The notes beneath the pieces were generated by a model. It made no database searches. It was not told the origin of the DNA and saw only the letters and a list, made by a program, of their open reading frames with translations. A DNA stretch of 64,000 bases from CAYNRG01 sp047973125 (GTDB lineage Bacteria > Bacillota_I > Bacilli_A > Erysipelotrichales > Erysipelotrichaceae): assembly GCA_047973125.1 (NCBI GenBank), contig JBKEBK010000025.1, forward strand, positions 124,001 to 188,000. The letters are read 5' to 3'. Each line of letters begins with the position of its first letter. Positions within the stretch are counted from its first letter, which is position 1. Position numbers and translations under genes: made by a program. Shown piece after piece: positions 1 to 8,238 of the stretch.

Positions 1-625
1 TAATTTCTCCAATCATGATAACATCAGGAGCATGCCTCATTAGCTGTTTAATACCACTAGCATAATCCATATGTTGTTTTTCATTAATCTGTATCTGCAC
101 ATAATTTTGAGAGTATACTTCAATTGGATCTTCTAAAGTAAATATTTTTTTACTTTTCATCTCATTTAAAATAGTATACAAAGCAGTTGTTTTACCAGAA
201 CCTGTTGGACCAGAAAATACAAACAAACCACTTTTGTTAAGAGGGATTTTCCTAAAGTAATGAATCATTTGAAGCGATTGACAAAGATCATCCACACTAT
301 AATTATTAGTATTTGATAGCACTCTTAATACCCCTGTAGTAAGTTGATAAGTATTCACGCTTGCAAATCTTAAAGAAACCATTATCTTATCAATTTCTAT
401 CTCAAATTGTCCTGTTTGAGGAAGTGTAATATTTCCAACATCTAAGTTCGAACGATATTGCAGATATCTAAAAAAACTTTCATCATTACTTTTTGTTTTG
501 ATATTTACCAATTTGTTTTTTATTTTCATTTCAATAATAACCTCATCATTCTTTAAGGTAAAGTAAACATCACTTACTCCATAATGAAGAGCTGCTCTAA
601 TAATTTCAACTAATCTTTTTTCCAT
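1..625 (-). CDS. comGA: ComGA-type competence/type IV pilus assembly ATPase (5' part only)
   Basis: This is the N-terminal 208 residues of a GspE/PilT-family secretion ATPase; the C-terminus lies beyond the window edge. Read from the ATG at 625, a Walker A motif GPTGSGKT appears near residue 140, followed by LEDPIE (Asp-box region) and the beginning of Walker B, PDVIMIGEI. The N-terminal domain is short, as in ComGA and unlike the longer GspE/PilB N-domains. The start follows an AGGAG site. In Bacillus, comGA lies near yqgX and rpmGA, and the same neighbours (hydrolase, rpmG) follow here, which supports ComGA. It would power assembly of the DNA-uptake pseudopilus at the inner face of the membrane. 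Confidence 0.85.
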   Translation of the reverse strand, partial: MEKRLVEIIRAALHYGVSDVYFTLKNDEVIIEMKIKNKLVNIKTKSNDESFFRYLQYRSNLDVGNITLPQTGQFEIEIDKIMVSLRFASVNTYQLTTGVLRVLSNTNNYSVDDLCQSLQMIHYFRKIPLNKSGLFVFSGPTGSGKTTALYTILNEMKSKKIFTLEDPIEVYSQNYVQIQINEKQHMDYASGIKQLMRHAPDVIMIGEI

Positions 626-674
626 ATTTTTTTCTCCTGATATATTGTTATTAAAAATTATAATATTCCTAAAA

Positions 675-697
675 AAAAATAGTACTCGACTATTTTT
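675..697 (-). terminator. Rho-independent terminator after the MBL hydrolase gene
   Basis: A 9-bp perfect stem (AAAAATAGT / ACTATTTTT) with a 5-base loop is followed on the minus strand by a T-run. It lies directly after the stop codon of the hydrolase gene and before comGA, so comGA is probably transcribed separately. Confidence 0.7.
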
Positions 698-1293
698 TAA
701 AAATACGGATTAAATTTTTTTTCAGTTTTTACATCAGATATATCTCCATGTCCTGGATATATAAGTAGATCATCATTAAATTTTTTAAACTCAGAAATAG
801 TGTTTAACATTTCCATTTCATTACCACCCCAAAGATCAACTCTACCAATACTGCTTTTAAATACCACATCTCCTGTAAATAATATATTTTCTATTTGTAT
901 GATTGTTGATCCTTTTGAGTGCCCTGGAGCGCTTTGACAAAATAGTTTGAAATCTCCAATTGATAATTCTCCCATTGTTAAAGCAACTGGCTTCCTTTTA
1001 ATTGATCCACTTTGATCACCTAAAGAATTTATTGATTTATCTTGAATTAATGGATAATCCTTAGGATTCACATATACATCACACTTAAATTCATCGCATA
1101 CCTTATCAACTGCTCCTATGTGATCAAAGTGTCCATGTGTTAAAATAACCCCTAAAACTTTCTCATCTTTTCTTATTTCTTTTATTATTTTTTCTTCTTG
1201 GGCTCCAGGATCTATTATCAAAACTTCTTTATTTTGTTTTAATATATAACAGTTAACTTGATATAGTCCTACACTTAACATTTTTACTTCCAT
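697..1293 (-). CDS. Metallo-beta-lactamase-fold hydrolase (YqgX/glyoxalase II-like)
   Basis: A 198-residue protein with the binuclear metal signature THGHFDHIG near residue 52, a later PGHSKGS (His ligand) and a final YPGHGD, in the order expected for the hydroxyacylglutathione hydrolase (glyoxalase II) branch. It is about the size of Bacillus YqgX and lacks the C-terminal helical domain of classic glyoxalase II, so the true substrate is unknown. The protein is probably cytosolic. The start has a GGAG site. The comGA / yqgX / rpmG neighbourhood is the Bacillus order. Confidence 0.85.
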   Translation of the reverse strand: MEVKMLSVGLYQVNCYILKQNKEVLIIDPGAQEEKIIKEIRKDEKVLGVILTHGHFDHIGAVDKVCDEFKCDVYVNPKDYPLIQDKSINSLGDQSGSIKRKPVALTMGELSIGDFKLFCQSAPGHSKGSTIIQIENILFTGDVVFKSSIGRVDLWGGNEMEMLNTISEFKKFNDDLLIYPGHGDISDVKTEKKFNPYF

Positions 1294-1310
1294 TATTTAC
1301 TCCAATCTAG

Positions 1311-1334
1311 AAAAAAAGGCTTAATTGCCTTTTT
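1311..1334 (-). terminator. Rho-independent terminator after rpmG
   Basis: On the minus strand AAAAGGC-AATTAA-GCCTTTTTTT forms a hairpin with a T-tract. It overlaps the rpmG stop codon and ends this one-gene unit. Confidence 0.65.
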
Positions 1335-1485
1335 ATTTTTTTTCTTTATGTAAAGTTTTTTTTCTACAAACATTACAATACTTTTGAATTTCCATTTTTT
1401 CTACTTGTTTACGTTTGTTTCTAGTACCAATATAGTTTTCTTCCCCACATTCAGAACACTTAAAAGTAATATTCTCTCTTGCCAT
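1333..1485 (-). CDS. rpmG: 50S ribosomal protein L33
   Basis: A 50-residue frame starting MARENITFKC. It has the two zinc-type CxxC pairs of the C+ form of L33 (C10/C13 and C37/C40) and the family block TRNKRK in between. It is part of the large ribosomal subunit. The ATG follows AGGAGGAAT at good spacing, and a promoter with a 17-bp spacer lies upstream (1513-1541). Length and sequence fit L33 throughout, and the position beside the YqgX-like gene mirrors Bacillus rpmGA. Confidence 0.93.
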   Translation of the reverse strand: MARENITFKCSECGEENYIGTRNKRKQVEKMEIQKYCNVCRKKTLHKEKK

Positions 1486-1512
1486 GACAATTCCTCCTAA
1501 CAATGCTAATTT

Positions 1513-1541
1513 AGTATACCATAACTTTTTTAAAAAACCAA
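1513..1541 (-). promoter_or_regulatory. Promoter of rpmG
   Basis: Read on the minus strand: TTGGTT, 17 bp, TATACT, with TGG before the -10 giving an extended TGnTATACT element. The -10 lies about 28 bp from the rpmG ATG. Confidence 0.65.
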
Positions 1542-1610
1542 TACCTTTATATACTCTTATATAAAAAATAGAATTTTTGAATAATTAAAAAACTATATGT
1601 TTTTAATACG

Positions 1611-1619
1611 TGTTATAAT
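1611..1619 (+). promoter_or_regulatory. Extended -10 promoter of ispG
   Basis: TGTTATAAT is a perfect extended -10 (TGnTATAAT) ending 21 bases before the ispG ATG. I see no convincing -35 hexamer at 16-18 bp, which is usual for extended -10 promoters. Confidence 0.6.
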
Positions 1620-1640
1620 CTAATTGTTAGGAGTCAAAGT

Positions 1641-2717
1641 ATGAAAAGAGAAAAAACCAAAGCTATTTACGTAGGAAACATTCAAATTGGAGGACAAAAT
1701 AAATGCATAATCCAATCAATGACAAATATTCCGACTAAAGATATTAAAAATGTAGTTGAACAAATAAATGATTTACAAAAAAATGGTTGTGAAGTTGTGC
1801 GTCTTGCTATTCTTGATAAAGAGGATGCATATGCAATTAAAATTATAAAGGATAAAGTTAGTATCCCTCTTGTTGCCGATATTCACTTTAACGCTGAACT
1901 TGCAATAATTGCTGTTGAGAGTGGAATTGATAAAATTAGAATAAATCCTGGTAATATCGGAGATAAAGAGAAAATAAAACTAATTGTTGATGCTTGTAAA
2001 GATAAAAACATTCCAATTAGAATTGGAATAAACTCTGGGTCTTTGGAAAAAGAAGTATTAGAGATTTTCAAAAAACCATGTCCTGAAGCTATGATTCATA
2101 GTGCTGAAAAACACATAAAGATTCTAGAAGATTTAGAATTTTATGATATTTGTTTATCTTTTAAGTCAAGTAGTGTCCCTTTGACAATAGATACATATAG
2201 ACTAGCATCAGAAAAATTTGATTATCCATTACACTTAGGAGTTACAGAGGCTGGCACCTATAATTTGTCATCAATAAAGTCAAGTGCTGCACTTGGCGCA
2301 CTACTGCATGATGGTATTGGTGATACGATAAGAATTTCAGTAAGTAGTAATCCTATAAAAGAAATATCTATCTGTAAGAATTTACTAAGAAATTTTGATC
2401 TTGTTGACGATGTACCTAATTTAATATCATGCCCTACTTGTGGAAGAATTCAATATGAAATGCTTCCAATTGTTGATGAAATCGAAGAATTTCTTGCTAC
2501 ATTAAAATGTGATATTGAAGTTGCAATTATGGGCTGTCCAGTTAATGGACCACAGGAAGCTTCTAGGGCCGACATTGGAATAGCTGGTGGTAAAAATAGT
2601 GCAACAATATTTAAAAAAGGCAAATTATTTAAAATTGTTGATCAAAAAAATCTTGTTTTTGAACTAAAAAAAGAAATATTAGAGATGTGTAAGGATAGGC
2701 AAAATAATGACAAATAA
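1641..2717 (+). CDS. ispG: 4-hydroxy-3-methylbut-2-en-1-yl diphosphate synthase
   Basis: A 358-residue IspG/GcpE, the penultimate MEP-pathway enzyme, converting MEcPP to HMBPP with a 4Fe-4S cluster. The N-terminal TIM barrel carries VADIHFN and RINPGNIG. The C-terminal cluster domain shows CPTCGR and MGCPVNGPQEA, giving the three cluster cysteines. The start follows TTAGGAG. The downstream HAD gene overlaps by 11 bases, so the two are translated together. IspH, the next enzyme, lies 2.3 kb downstream on the same strand. The cluster ispG / cshB / ispH echoes the Bacillus yqf region. Confidence 0.96.
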   Translation: MKREKTKAIYVGNIQIGGQNKCIIQSMTNIPTKDIKNVVEQINDLQKNGCEVVRLAILDKEDAYAIKIIKDKVSIPLVADIHFNAELAIIAVESGIDKIRINPGNIGDKEKIKLIVDACKDKNIPIRIGINSGSLEKEVLEIFKKPCPEAMIHSAEKHIKILEDLEFYDICLSFKSSSVPLTIDTYRLASEKFDYPLHLGVTEAGTYNLSSIKSSAALGALLHDGIGDTIRISVSSNPIKEISICKNLLRNFDLVDDVPNLISCPTCGRIQYEMLPIVDEIEEFLATLKCDIEVAIMGCPVNGPQEASRADIGIAGGKNSATIFKKGKLFKIVDQKNLVFELKKEILEMCKDRQNNDK

Positions 2718-3549
2718 AGTACAGATGATTGTATCCGATTTAGATGGTACCCTTTTAAATTCCAGAGGTTCTCTTACAAAAAATACTATCGATGCCTTAA
2801 TAAAAATTCAAAAAACAGGTGTAAAACTTGTATTATGTACTGGAAGACCTTTTTACAGTTGCAAAGATATCACTAATTCATTGAAACTTAAAGAATATCA
2901 AGGAGCATTCATCGGGCTTAATGGACAATATTTATATGATTATAAAATTAATAAGTCATTTGAAGAAAAAATGCTGAATTATGATCAATTAAAAGAAATA
3001 TATAAGATTGCAATAAATTCTGGTGCATATTCAATGGAATTTTATCAAGATGGTAAAATTTTTGTATTATTTAACAATAAACATTTTTTATCATTTATAA
3101 TTTCAATTTTGTATAGTTTAAGATCACTGATACATCAAAGTAAAAAATACAAAGTTAAATTCATCAAAAAGATACCAGAAAATATACAAGCACCTAAGGT
3201 TTGTTTTTTAGGTAAGAACACTGACCTTTCAAAGATTATCAATCAAATTAGTAAAAAGAAAGAATTATGTTCATACTTAGTTAATCCAAATTGGCTAGAA
3301 ATATTAAACGATGGTATAAGTAAAGGAAATACATTAAGCAAATTGTCTAATTTATGTAATATTCCTCTTGAAAATGCAATTGCCTTTGGAGATGGTGAGA
3401 ATGACATTACTATGTTAAGTGTTGTTGGTAAGAGTTTTGCAATGAAAAACGCAATGAACTCAGTAAAAGACAAAGCCAGTGAAGTTATTGGTAGTAATTC
3501 AAATGATTCTGTTGCAGAGAAATGTTTAGAGATATTAAAATTAAAATAA
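2707..3549 (+). CDS. Cof-type HAD-superfamily phosphatase
   Basis: A 280-residue Cof/YidA-like hydrolase (HAD subclass IIB). Motif I is DLDGTLL at residues 11-17 with the nucleophile and acid Asp. Motif II is in the LCTGRP region, the motif III Lys lies near the end of the cap domain, and motif IV is GDGENDITML. Such enzymes dephosphorylate sugar phosphates, flavin or PLP intermediates; the substrate cannot be read from sequence. The ATG lies inside the end of ispG with AAGGA upstream, so expression is coupled. Confidence 0.88.
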   Translation: MTNKVQMIVSDLDGTLLNSRGSLTKNTIDALIKIQKTGVKLVLCTGRPFYSCKDITNSLKLKEYQGAFIGLNGQYLYDYKINKSFEEKMLNYDQLKEIYKIAINSGAYSMEFYQDGKIFVLFNNKHFLSFIISILYSLRSLIHQSKKYKVKFIKKIPENIQAPKVCFLGKNTDLSKIINQISKKKELCSYLVNPNWLEILNDGISKGNTLSKLSNLCNIPLENAIAFGDGENDITMLSVVGKSFAMKNAMNSVKDKASEVIGSNSNDSVAEKCLEILKLK

Positions 3550-3551
3550 AA

Positions 3552-3576
3552 AAGGAGTAATTAAAATCTTCTCCTT
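3552..3576. terminator. Possible bidirectional terminator between HAD gene and cshB
   Basis: AAGGAG and CTCCTT form a 6-bp stem with a 13-base AT-rich loop between the convergent HAD and cshB genes. The stem is short and the flanking T/A tracts are imperfect. Confidence 0.4.
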
Positions 3577-3587
3577 AAATTATTTCT

Positions 3588-4952
3588 TTATTTCAAATCA
3601 GAGTTCTTTTCTCTTTGAGCTTTTTTATATCTTTCTTTCCTTTGAGCTTTGATATCATTTTTAATCATTTCTCTTCGCTCTTTTTGTTTAATTTTCTGAA
3701 TTTGAGCTGCTCTTTTTTTCTTATATCCAGGTTTAACCTTTACATTCTTACGACTTATTTTCTTTGCTATTTCTTTTTCTCTTATATCATTTTTAGAAAT
3801 ACTCTTTAGCCCAAATTCTTTTAATTCTTTCCAAGAGCCATCTTTAAACAAGCGATGATTAAAAACAATTCCTTTTCCTTGCAATAATTCAATAGAATTC
3901 TTATCACTACTTTTATATAAAGCAAAACAAACACCGTCTTTTCCTGCTCTTCCGGTTCTTCCTGATCTATGAATGTAGAACTCTAATTCCTGAGGAAAAC
4001 CAAGTGATACAACATGAGTAATTTCTCCAACATCAAGGCCCCTTGCTGCTATATCAGTAGCAACTACATATGAGTGTTCAGCTTGACTAAGTTGTTTCAT
4101 TGCTTGCTTTCTTTGTCTTGCAAGCAAACCACCATGGATTTCTATGACATTATTTCCTTCGAGTCTAAGCTCTTTAGCAACAAAAGAAGCCTCATCACGA
4201 GTATTTGCAAAAATTAAGCAAACATATGGAATGAAACCTGGAAGAATAGACTTTAATGTTTCTGTATAACTTTTATGTTTACAAGGTATTAAAATATGTT
4301 CTATTTTAGGATTTGAATAATGGTCTTCTTTAATCTTAATTACTTTTGGATTCTTCATATATTTTTTCAAAAATGGTTTGAGATTTTCTGGTATAGTAGC
4401 ACTAAATGCCATCATTTGTAAATCATCACCCATTCTGCCACAAATTGCGTCGACATCATCTAAAAATCCGTATTCTAAAGTCATATCTGCTTCATCAACA
4501 ATATAAACAGAAGCATTTTCAACTCTCAATATTGATTGATTAAGAAATAAATCTTTGATTCTACCAGGAGTTCCTATAACGATATGTGGTTGTTGTTTAA
4601 TAGAATCTGCCATCTTTAAACGATCCATTCCCCCAGTAATTAATGAAATTCTAATGTCTTTATTTACCTCTTGCATTAACTTTGCATTTTTATATATTTG
4701 CATTGCCAACTCTCTTGTTGGAGATGTAATAACAGCTTCTACTTTATCGCTTGATGTATCTATTTGTTGCAGTAAAGGAATTAAGAAAGAGTGTGTCTTA
4801 CCTGTTCCTGTATCAGAAATCGCAATTATATCTCTTCCCTTAATTGCCATAGGTATCACTTCCCCTTGAATCGGTGTTGGTTCTATAAAGTTGTTTAACT
4901 CGATAAATTTATATACATCTTTATTAAAATTATAATCTTTAAATTTTTTCAT
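3588..4952 (-). CDS. cshB: DEAD-box ATP-dependent RNA helicase (CshB-like)
   Basis: A 454-residue DEAD-box helicase with all motifs in order: Q motif PTPIQ, Walker A SDTGTGKT, TSPTRELA, TPGR, VDEAD, FSAT, and in the second RecA domain TDIAARGLD and HRSGRTGR. The last 70 residues are strongly basic (repeated Lys/Arg), a typical RNA-binding tail. It would unwind structured RNA, for example in cold adaptation or ribosome assembly. The start has GAGGGG 8 bases upstream. In Bacillus cshB (yqfR) also neighbours ispH, which supports CshB over CshA. Confidence 0.88.
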   Translation of the reverse strand: MKKFKDYNFNKDVYKFIELNNFIEPTPIQGEVIPMAIKGRDIIAISDTGTGKTHSFLIPLLQQIDTSSDKVEAVITSPTRELAMQIYKNAKLMQEVNKDIRISLITGGMDRLKMADSIKQQPHIVIGTPGRIKDLFLNQSILRVENASVYIVDEADMTLEYGFLDDVDAICGRMGDDLQMMAFSATIPENLKPFLKKYMKNPKVIKIKEDHYSNPKIEHILIPCKHKSYTETLKSILPGFIPYVCLIFANTRDEASFVAKELRLEGNNVIEIHGGLLARQRKQAMKQLSQAEHSYVVATDIAARGLDVGEITHVVSLGFPQELEFYIHRSGRTGRAGKDGVCFALYKSSDKNSIELLQGKGIVFNHRLFKDGSWKELKEFGLKSISKNDIREKEIAKKISRKNVKVKPGYKKKRAAQIQKIKQKERREMIKNDIKAQRKERYKKAQREKNSDLK

Positions 4953-5008
4953 GGTATCATCCCCTCTTATGCATTATACTAGTTTTATAGTAAGAAAGGA
5001 AACAAAAA

Positions 5009-5917
5009 ATGAAAATAATACCAGTAACTCCTAGAGGATATTGTAAAGGAGTAATATATGCTATTGAATTAGCGAAACAAACAAGAAAAAATAACCCCGA
5101 TAAAAAAATTACTATGCTTGGAATGATTGTCCATAATAAACACATTATTAACGCTTGTAAAGAAATAGGAATCGATTGTGTTGAGAGTAAAGGAAAAACA
5201 AGATTAGAGCTTCTAGATGAAATAAATGATGGAATTGTAATCTTTACTGCCCATGGCGTTAGTGATGATGTTATAAAAAAAGCTACTGAAAAAGGTTTAA
5301 AGATTGTTGATGCCTCTTGTAATGATGTTGTCAAAACAAAAAATATCGTAAAAAACCATATTAATGAGGGGTATAATGTAATCTATATCGGTAAAAAACA
5401 TCATCCAGAAGCAGAGGCTATAACTTCAATTTCAAGTAAGGTTCATCTAGTAAGTAATATAAATGATCTTAAAAAACTTGATCATTTTGATAAATCGATG
5501 CTAACAAATCAAACCACAATGAGTATATTAGAAATTAATGATATAATCCAACAAGCAAAAATAATGTATCCAAATATAATAATTTGGGAAGAAATATGTA
5601 GTGCAACAAGAATACGACAACAAGCAATTAAAGATCTTAAAGATGTAGATACTTTAATTGTTGTTGGTGATAAAACATCAAATAATTCTAATAAGCTAAT
5701 AGAAGTTGGTAAAGATAATAATATTAAAAATGCATATTTAGTTGAGAATGTAAGTGAATTAAAAAGTTCATGGTTTAAAGATTCAAAAACTGTAGCAGTT
5801 ACAAGTGGTGCTAGTACACCAACTTTAATCACACAACAAGTAATTGATGCTCTTAATTATTATTCAGTACATGAAAAATTTTGTAGTGATACAATTATTT
5901 TAGATAAACTAATATAA
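5009..5917 (+). CDS. ispH: 4-hydroxy-3-methylbut-2-enyl diphosphate reductase
   Basis: A 302-residue IspH/LytB, the last MEP-pathway enzyme, reducing HMBPP to IPP and DMAPP with a 4Fe-4S cluster. The three cluster cysteines are visible in GYCKGV (Cys 12), DASCNDV (usually DATCP) and EEICSATRIRQ (usually TICxAT). The substrate-binding residues in TAHGV and KKHHPEA (His) and TSGAS near the end are present. It is divergent from cshB with only 56 bases between; TATACT at 4975-4980 may be its -10. Together with IspG it shows the MEP route. Confidence 0.94.
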   Translation: MKIIPVTPRGYCKGVIYAIELAKQTRKNNPDKKITMLGMIVHNKHIINACKEIGIDCVESKGKTRLELLDEINDGIVIFTAHGVSDDVIKKATEKGLKIVDASCNDVVKTKNIVKNHINEGYNVIYIGKKHHPEAEAITSISSKVHLVSNINDLKKLDHFDKSMLTNQTTMSILEINDIIQQAKIMYPNIIIWEEICSATRIRQQAIKDLKDVDTLIVVGDKTSNNSNKLIEVGKDNNIKNAYLVENVSELKSSWFKDSKTVAVTSGASTPTLITQQVIDALNYYSVHEKFCSDTIILDKLI

Positions 5918-5985
5918 AAAAAGTGTCAGTATATTACAACTAACACTAGATAAATTTAGATTCCATTTTTTTATCAACAAAAGTT

Positions 5986-6011
5986 AAAAAACAGTATTTG
6001 TTCACTTTTTT
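5986..6011. terminator. Weak AT-rich terminator between ispH and the MurJ-like gene
   Basis: AAAAAACAGT and ACTTTTTT can pair with one bulged base around an 8-base loop, with T-runs on both strands, between these two convergent genes. A second imperfect hairpin (AGTGT.../...ACACT, 5932-5957) lies nearer ispH but lacks a T-tract. Confidence 0.35.
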
Positions 6012-6026
6012 ATAATTTATTTAAAC

Positions 6027-7658
6027 TCATTGTTTTTTTACAATTTTACTAAATAGTTCTTTTAAATCTAGATTAAATAATTCCTTTGGTAAACCTAAGT
6101 AGTTACTTATAAATACAAATACCGTGATACTAATAATACCGTAAAAAGCAAGTATTAGTGCAGCAGTAAATCTTGAATACACAACTAGATTAATACCTAT
6201 GTTATTTAAAATTATTATTGTGATTGCCATAGCACATAATGAAACAAATATTTTAAAACATAATTTTAATAAGTTTTTATAATTAACAAAGTATGTCTTA
6301 TTAATACAACGAAGATTAAAGTATATTATAGTAATAGAAGCTAGAACGGTTGAAGTTAATGCTCCTATATATCCAAATGTTCTAATCATTAAGAAAAAAG
6401 AAAGAAATTTAATTATAAATCCTACAAGTAAATATAACAAACTGTTTCGTCGTAATCTAAGTGTCATCATCATAGATGTAGTTATTGTCGATAAAGTTGA
6501 TGTTATCGCTATAGGACTACTCCACATTAATATAGTACGACCTAAATCTAAGTTATGATCACCATACATGATATAGTAAATTGGCCCAGCAAACATCAAT
6601 ATACAAAGAAATAACGGCATACCAACATAAAGCACAGTCGCTAAACATTCCTTAACATTTTTTTGCAAATCATGCCAATCTTTTTTCTCAAGAGAAATTG
6701 TTAAATACGGAACAATTCCTGCTGAAAATCCAATTGCTAAAACTTGTGGGATTGAAGTTATTTTGTTTGCTTGAACCTGCATAATCCCAAGGATCAACTT
6801 AAAGTTTTCATAATTATCTTTGGTTGCATTTACTGCATTCATAAAAAATGTATTATTAACTATACTCATACTATTCCCTAAAAATGAAGCTACTAAGTAA
6901 GGAAGTCCAAATAACAACATCTCTTTTATGACTTCTTTTTTTTCAACACTCTCCCCTTGTTGAGTCTCTGCATTTCTTTTTATTATTCCTATATGTTTTC
7001 GATCAAAAAATAAGTAGTATATAACGGCTGACAGCGCTGCTAAGGATGTCGATAATACTGCTACATAAATCGAGAATATACTATCAAACTGCAAAATTCT
7101 AACCAAAATAAAACTAAAAATCAACAATGCACTAACTCTAACAATCTGTTCAATAACTTGAGAAACAGCATATACCTTTAGCTCTTTTAATCCCTGATAA
7201 AAACCTCTAAATACACTTAAAAATGGAACAACTACTATTGCTAAAGATAGTAACATAAAAGTATTTTTCAACTTTTCAATATCATTTATTGTAGCTTCAC
7301 TTCCAAGAGCATTTGATGCAATCTGAGATGAGAATAATATAAAGAAAACTGCAGCTATAAACCCTGTTAAAAGCATAATTGACATTGCTAATCTTCTTAT
7401 CAACATTACAGTTTTATAATCATTCTTATTAGAATACTTAGCCACCATTGCAGCAATTGCAAATGGAAACCCTGCTGCACTAATATTAAGTAAAACTTCA
7501 TAATATGTATAGGCTTGACTATAAAAAAACATATTGTTTTCTGTTGCTATTGCAGTAAATGGAACAATGTAAAACAATCCAATTGCTTTTGATATAAAGA
7601 TACCAGCAGTACTAGTAAGTGCACCAGCAATAAAAGATTGCTTTCCCCTTTTATTCAT
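6027..7658 (-). CDS. MurJ/SpoVB-family polysaccharide (lipid II) flippase
   Basis: A 543-residue, very hydrophobic protein of the MOP/MVF superfamily with about 14 predicted membrane helices. The N-terminus (GKQSFIAGALTSTAGIFISK) is typical of the Bacillus YtgP/SpoVB branch, of which YtgP is the MurJ-type lipid II flippase. A charged cytoplasmic loop near residues 220-245 separates the two halves. It probably moves lipid-linked wall precursors across the membrane. It begins 7 bases after the lipoprotein gene, so the two are one unit. A role in other polysaccharide export cannot be excluded. Confidence 0.82.
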   Translation of the reverse strand: MNKRGKQSFIAGALTSTAGIFISKAIGLFYIVPFTAIATENNMFFYSQAYTYYEVLLNISAAGFPFAIAAMVAKYSNKNDYKTVMLIRRLAMSIMLLTGFIAAVFFILFSSQIASNALGSEATINDIEKLKNTFMLLSLAIVVVPFLSVFRGFYQGLKELKVYAVSQVIEQIVRVSALLIFSFILVRILQFDSIFSIYVAVLSTSLAALSAVIYYLFFDRKHIGIIKRNAETQQGESVEKKEVIKEMLLFGLPYLVASFLGNSMSIVNNTFFMNAVNATKDNYENFKLILGIMQVQANKITSIPQVLAIGFSAGIVPYLTISLEKKDWHDLQKNVKECLATVLYVGMPLFLCILMFAGPIYYIMYGDHNLDLGRTILMWSSPIAITSTLSTITTSMMMTLRLRRNSLLYLLVGFIIKFLSFFLMIRTFGYIGALTSTVLASITIIYFNLRCINKTYFVNYKNLLKLCFKIFVSLCAMAITIIILNNIGINLVVYSRFTAALILAFYGIISITVFVFISNYLGLPKELFNLDLKELFSKIVKKQ

Positions 7659-7664
7659 AACTTC

Positions 7665-8174
7665 CTATTCCATCTCTTTCGTTATACTTATAAACTCACT
7701 AAATCTCTTATCTTCTGATGATAATCCATTCCAAGTTAAATTAATTTTAAAGTTATATGAATCTTTTAAATAAGTTTCACCACTCAAAACCAAACCTTTT
7801 ACAAACCCTTCATCAAAATTGCTATTTGATGGAACTAAATTATATTTCTCATTATCTATAATTCCTATTGTCGGAAACACGACATCATTAAAATTTGAGT
7901 CTTCTTCTACAACCATTGCCTCAACATCGTACATTTCATTTCTTGGATTATCAATAAAAACATAGTAAAGATACTTTCCTTTTTCCGACTCTACAATCTC
8001 TACCTCGACATCAAAATAGTTAGAACTTGTTAAAAACTCTTCTTGTGATTCAATTAAATCATATACACCTTTATACTCATTGTACTGGGATAAAGACATT
8101 TCCTTTTTAACATTATTTGAGCATCCTACTAATAATATTAATAAGATACATATAATAAATAACCTAAATTTCAT
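7665..8174 (-). CDS. Small lipoprotein of unknown function
   Basis: A 169-residue protein with a lipoprotein signal peptide: MKFR, a hydrophobic core, and the lipobox LLVGC with Cys 18 as the lipidated residue. The mature part is acidic and mostly beta-like by composition. I do not recognise a family. It starts a two-gene unit with the MurJ-like flippase, so a surface or wall-linked role is possible but not shown. A weak extended -10 (TGTTACAAT) lies just upstream of the ATG. Confidence 0.75.
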   Translation of the reverse strand: MKFRLFIICILLILLVGCSNNVKKEMSLSQYNEYKGVYDLIESQEEFLTSSNYFDVEVEIVESEKGKYLYYVFIDNPRNEMYDVEAMVVEEDSNFNDVVFPTIGIIDNEKYNLVPSNSNFDEGFVKGLVLSGETYLKDSYNFKINLTWNGLSSEDKRFSEFISITKEME

Positions 8175-8238
8175 ATTTCACCTCATGATTATTGTAACAT
8201 ACTTATAAATAATTTCATTTTTTTATTAAATATAGTTA

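Noticed and set aside
4973..4980. Overlapping TATAAT/TATACT as a shared divergent promoter for cshB and ispH
   Set aside because: The -10 elements are plausible on both strands, but neither has a credible -35, so it is noted in the ispH entry but not listed.
5928..5950. A stretch resembling the hisS leader (AAAAGTGTCA..ATATTACA) after ispH
   Set aside because: The match to 22970-22990 is short and imperfect, and the second copy is explained by the T-box specifier and stem; I treat it as chance.
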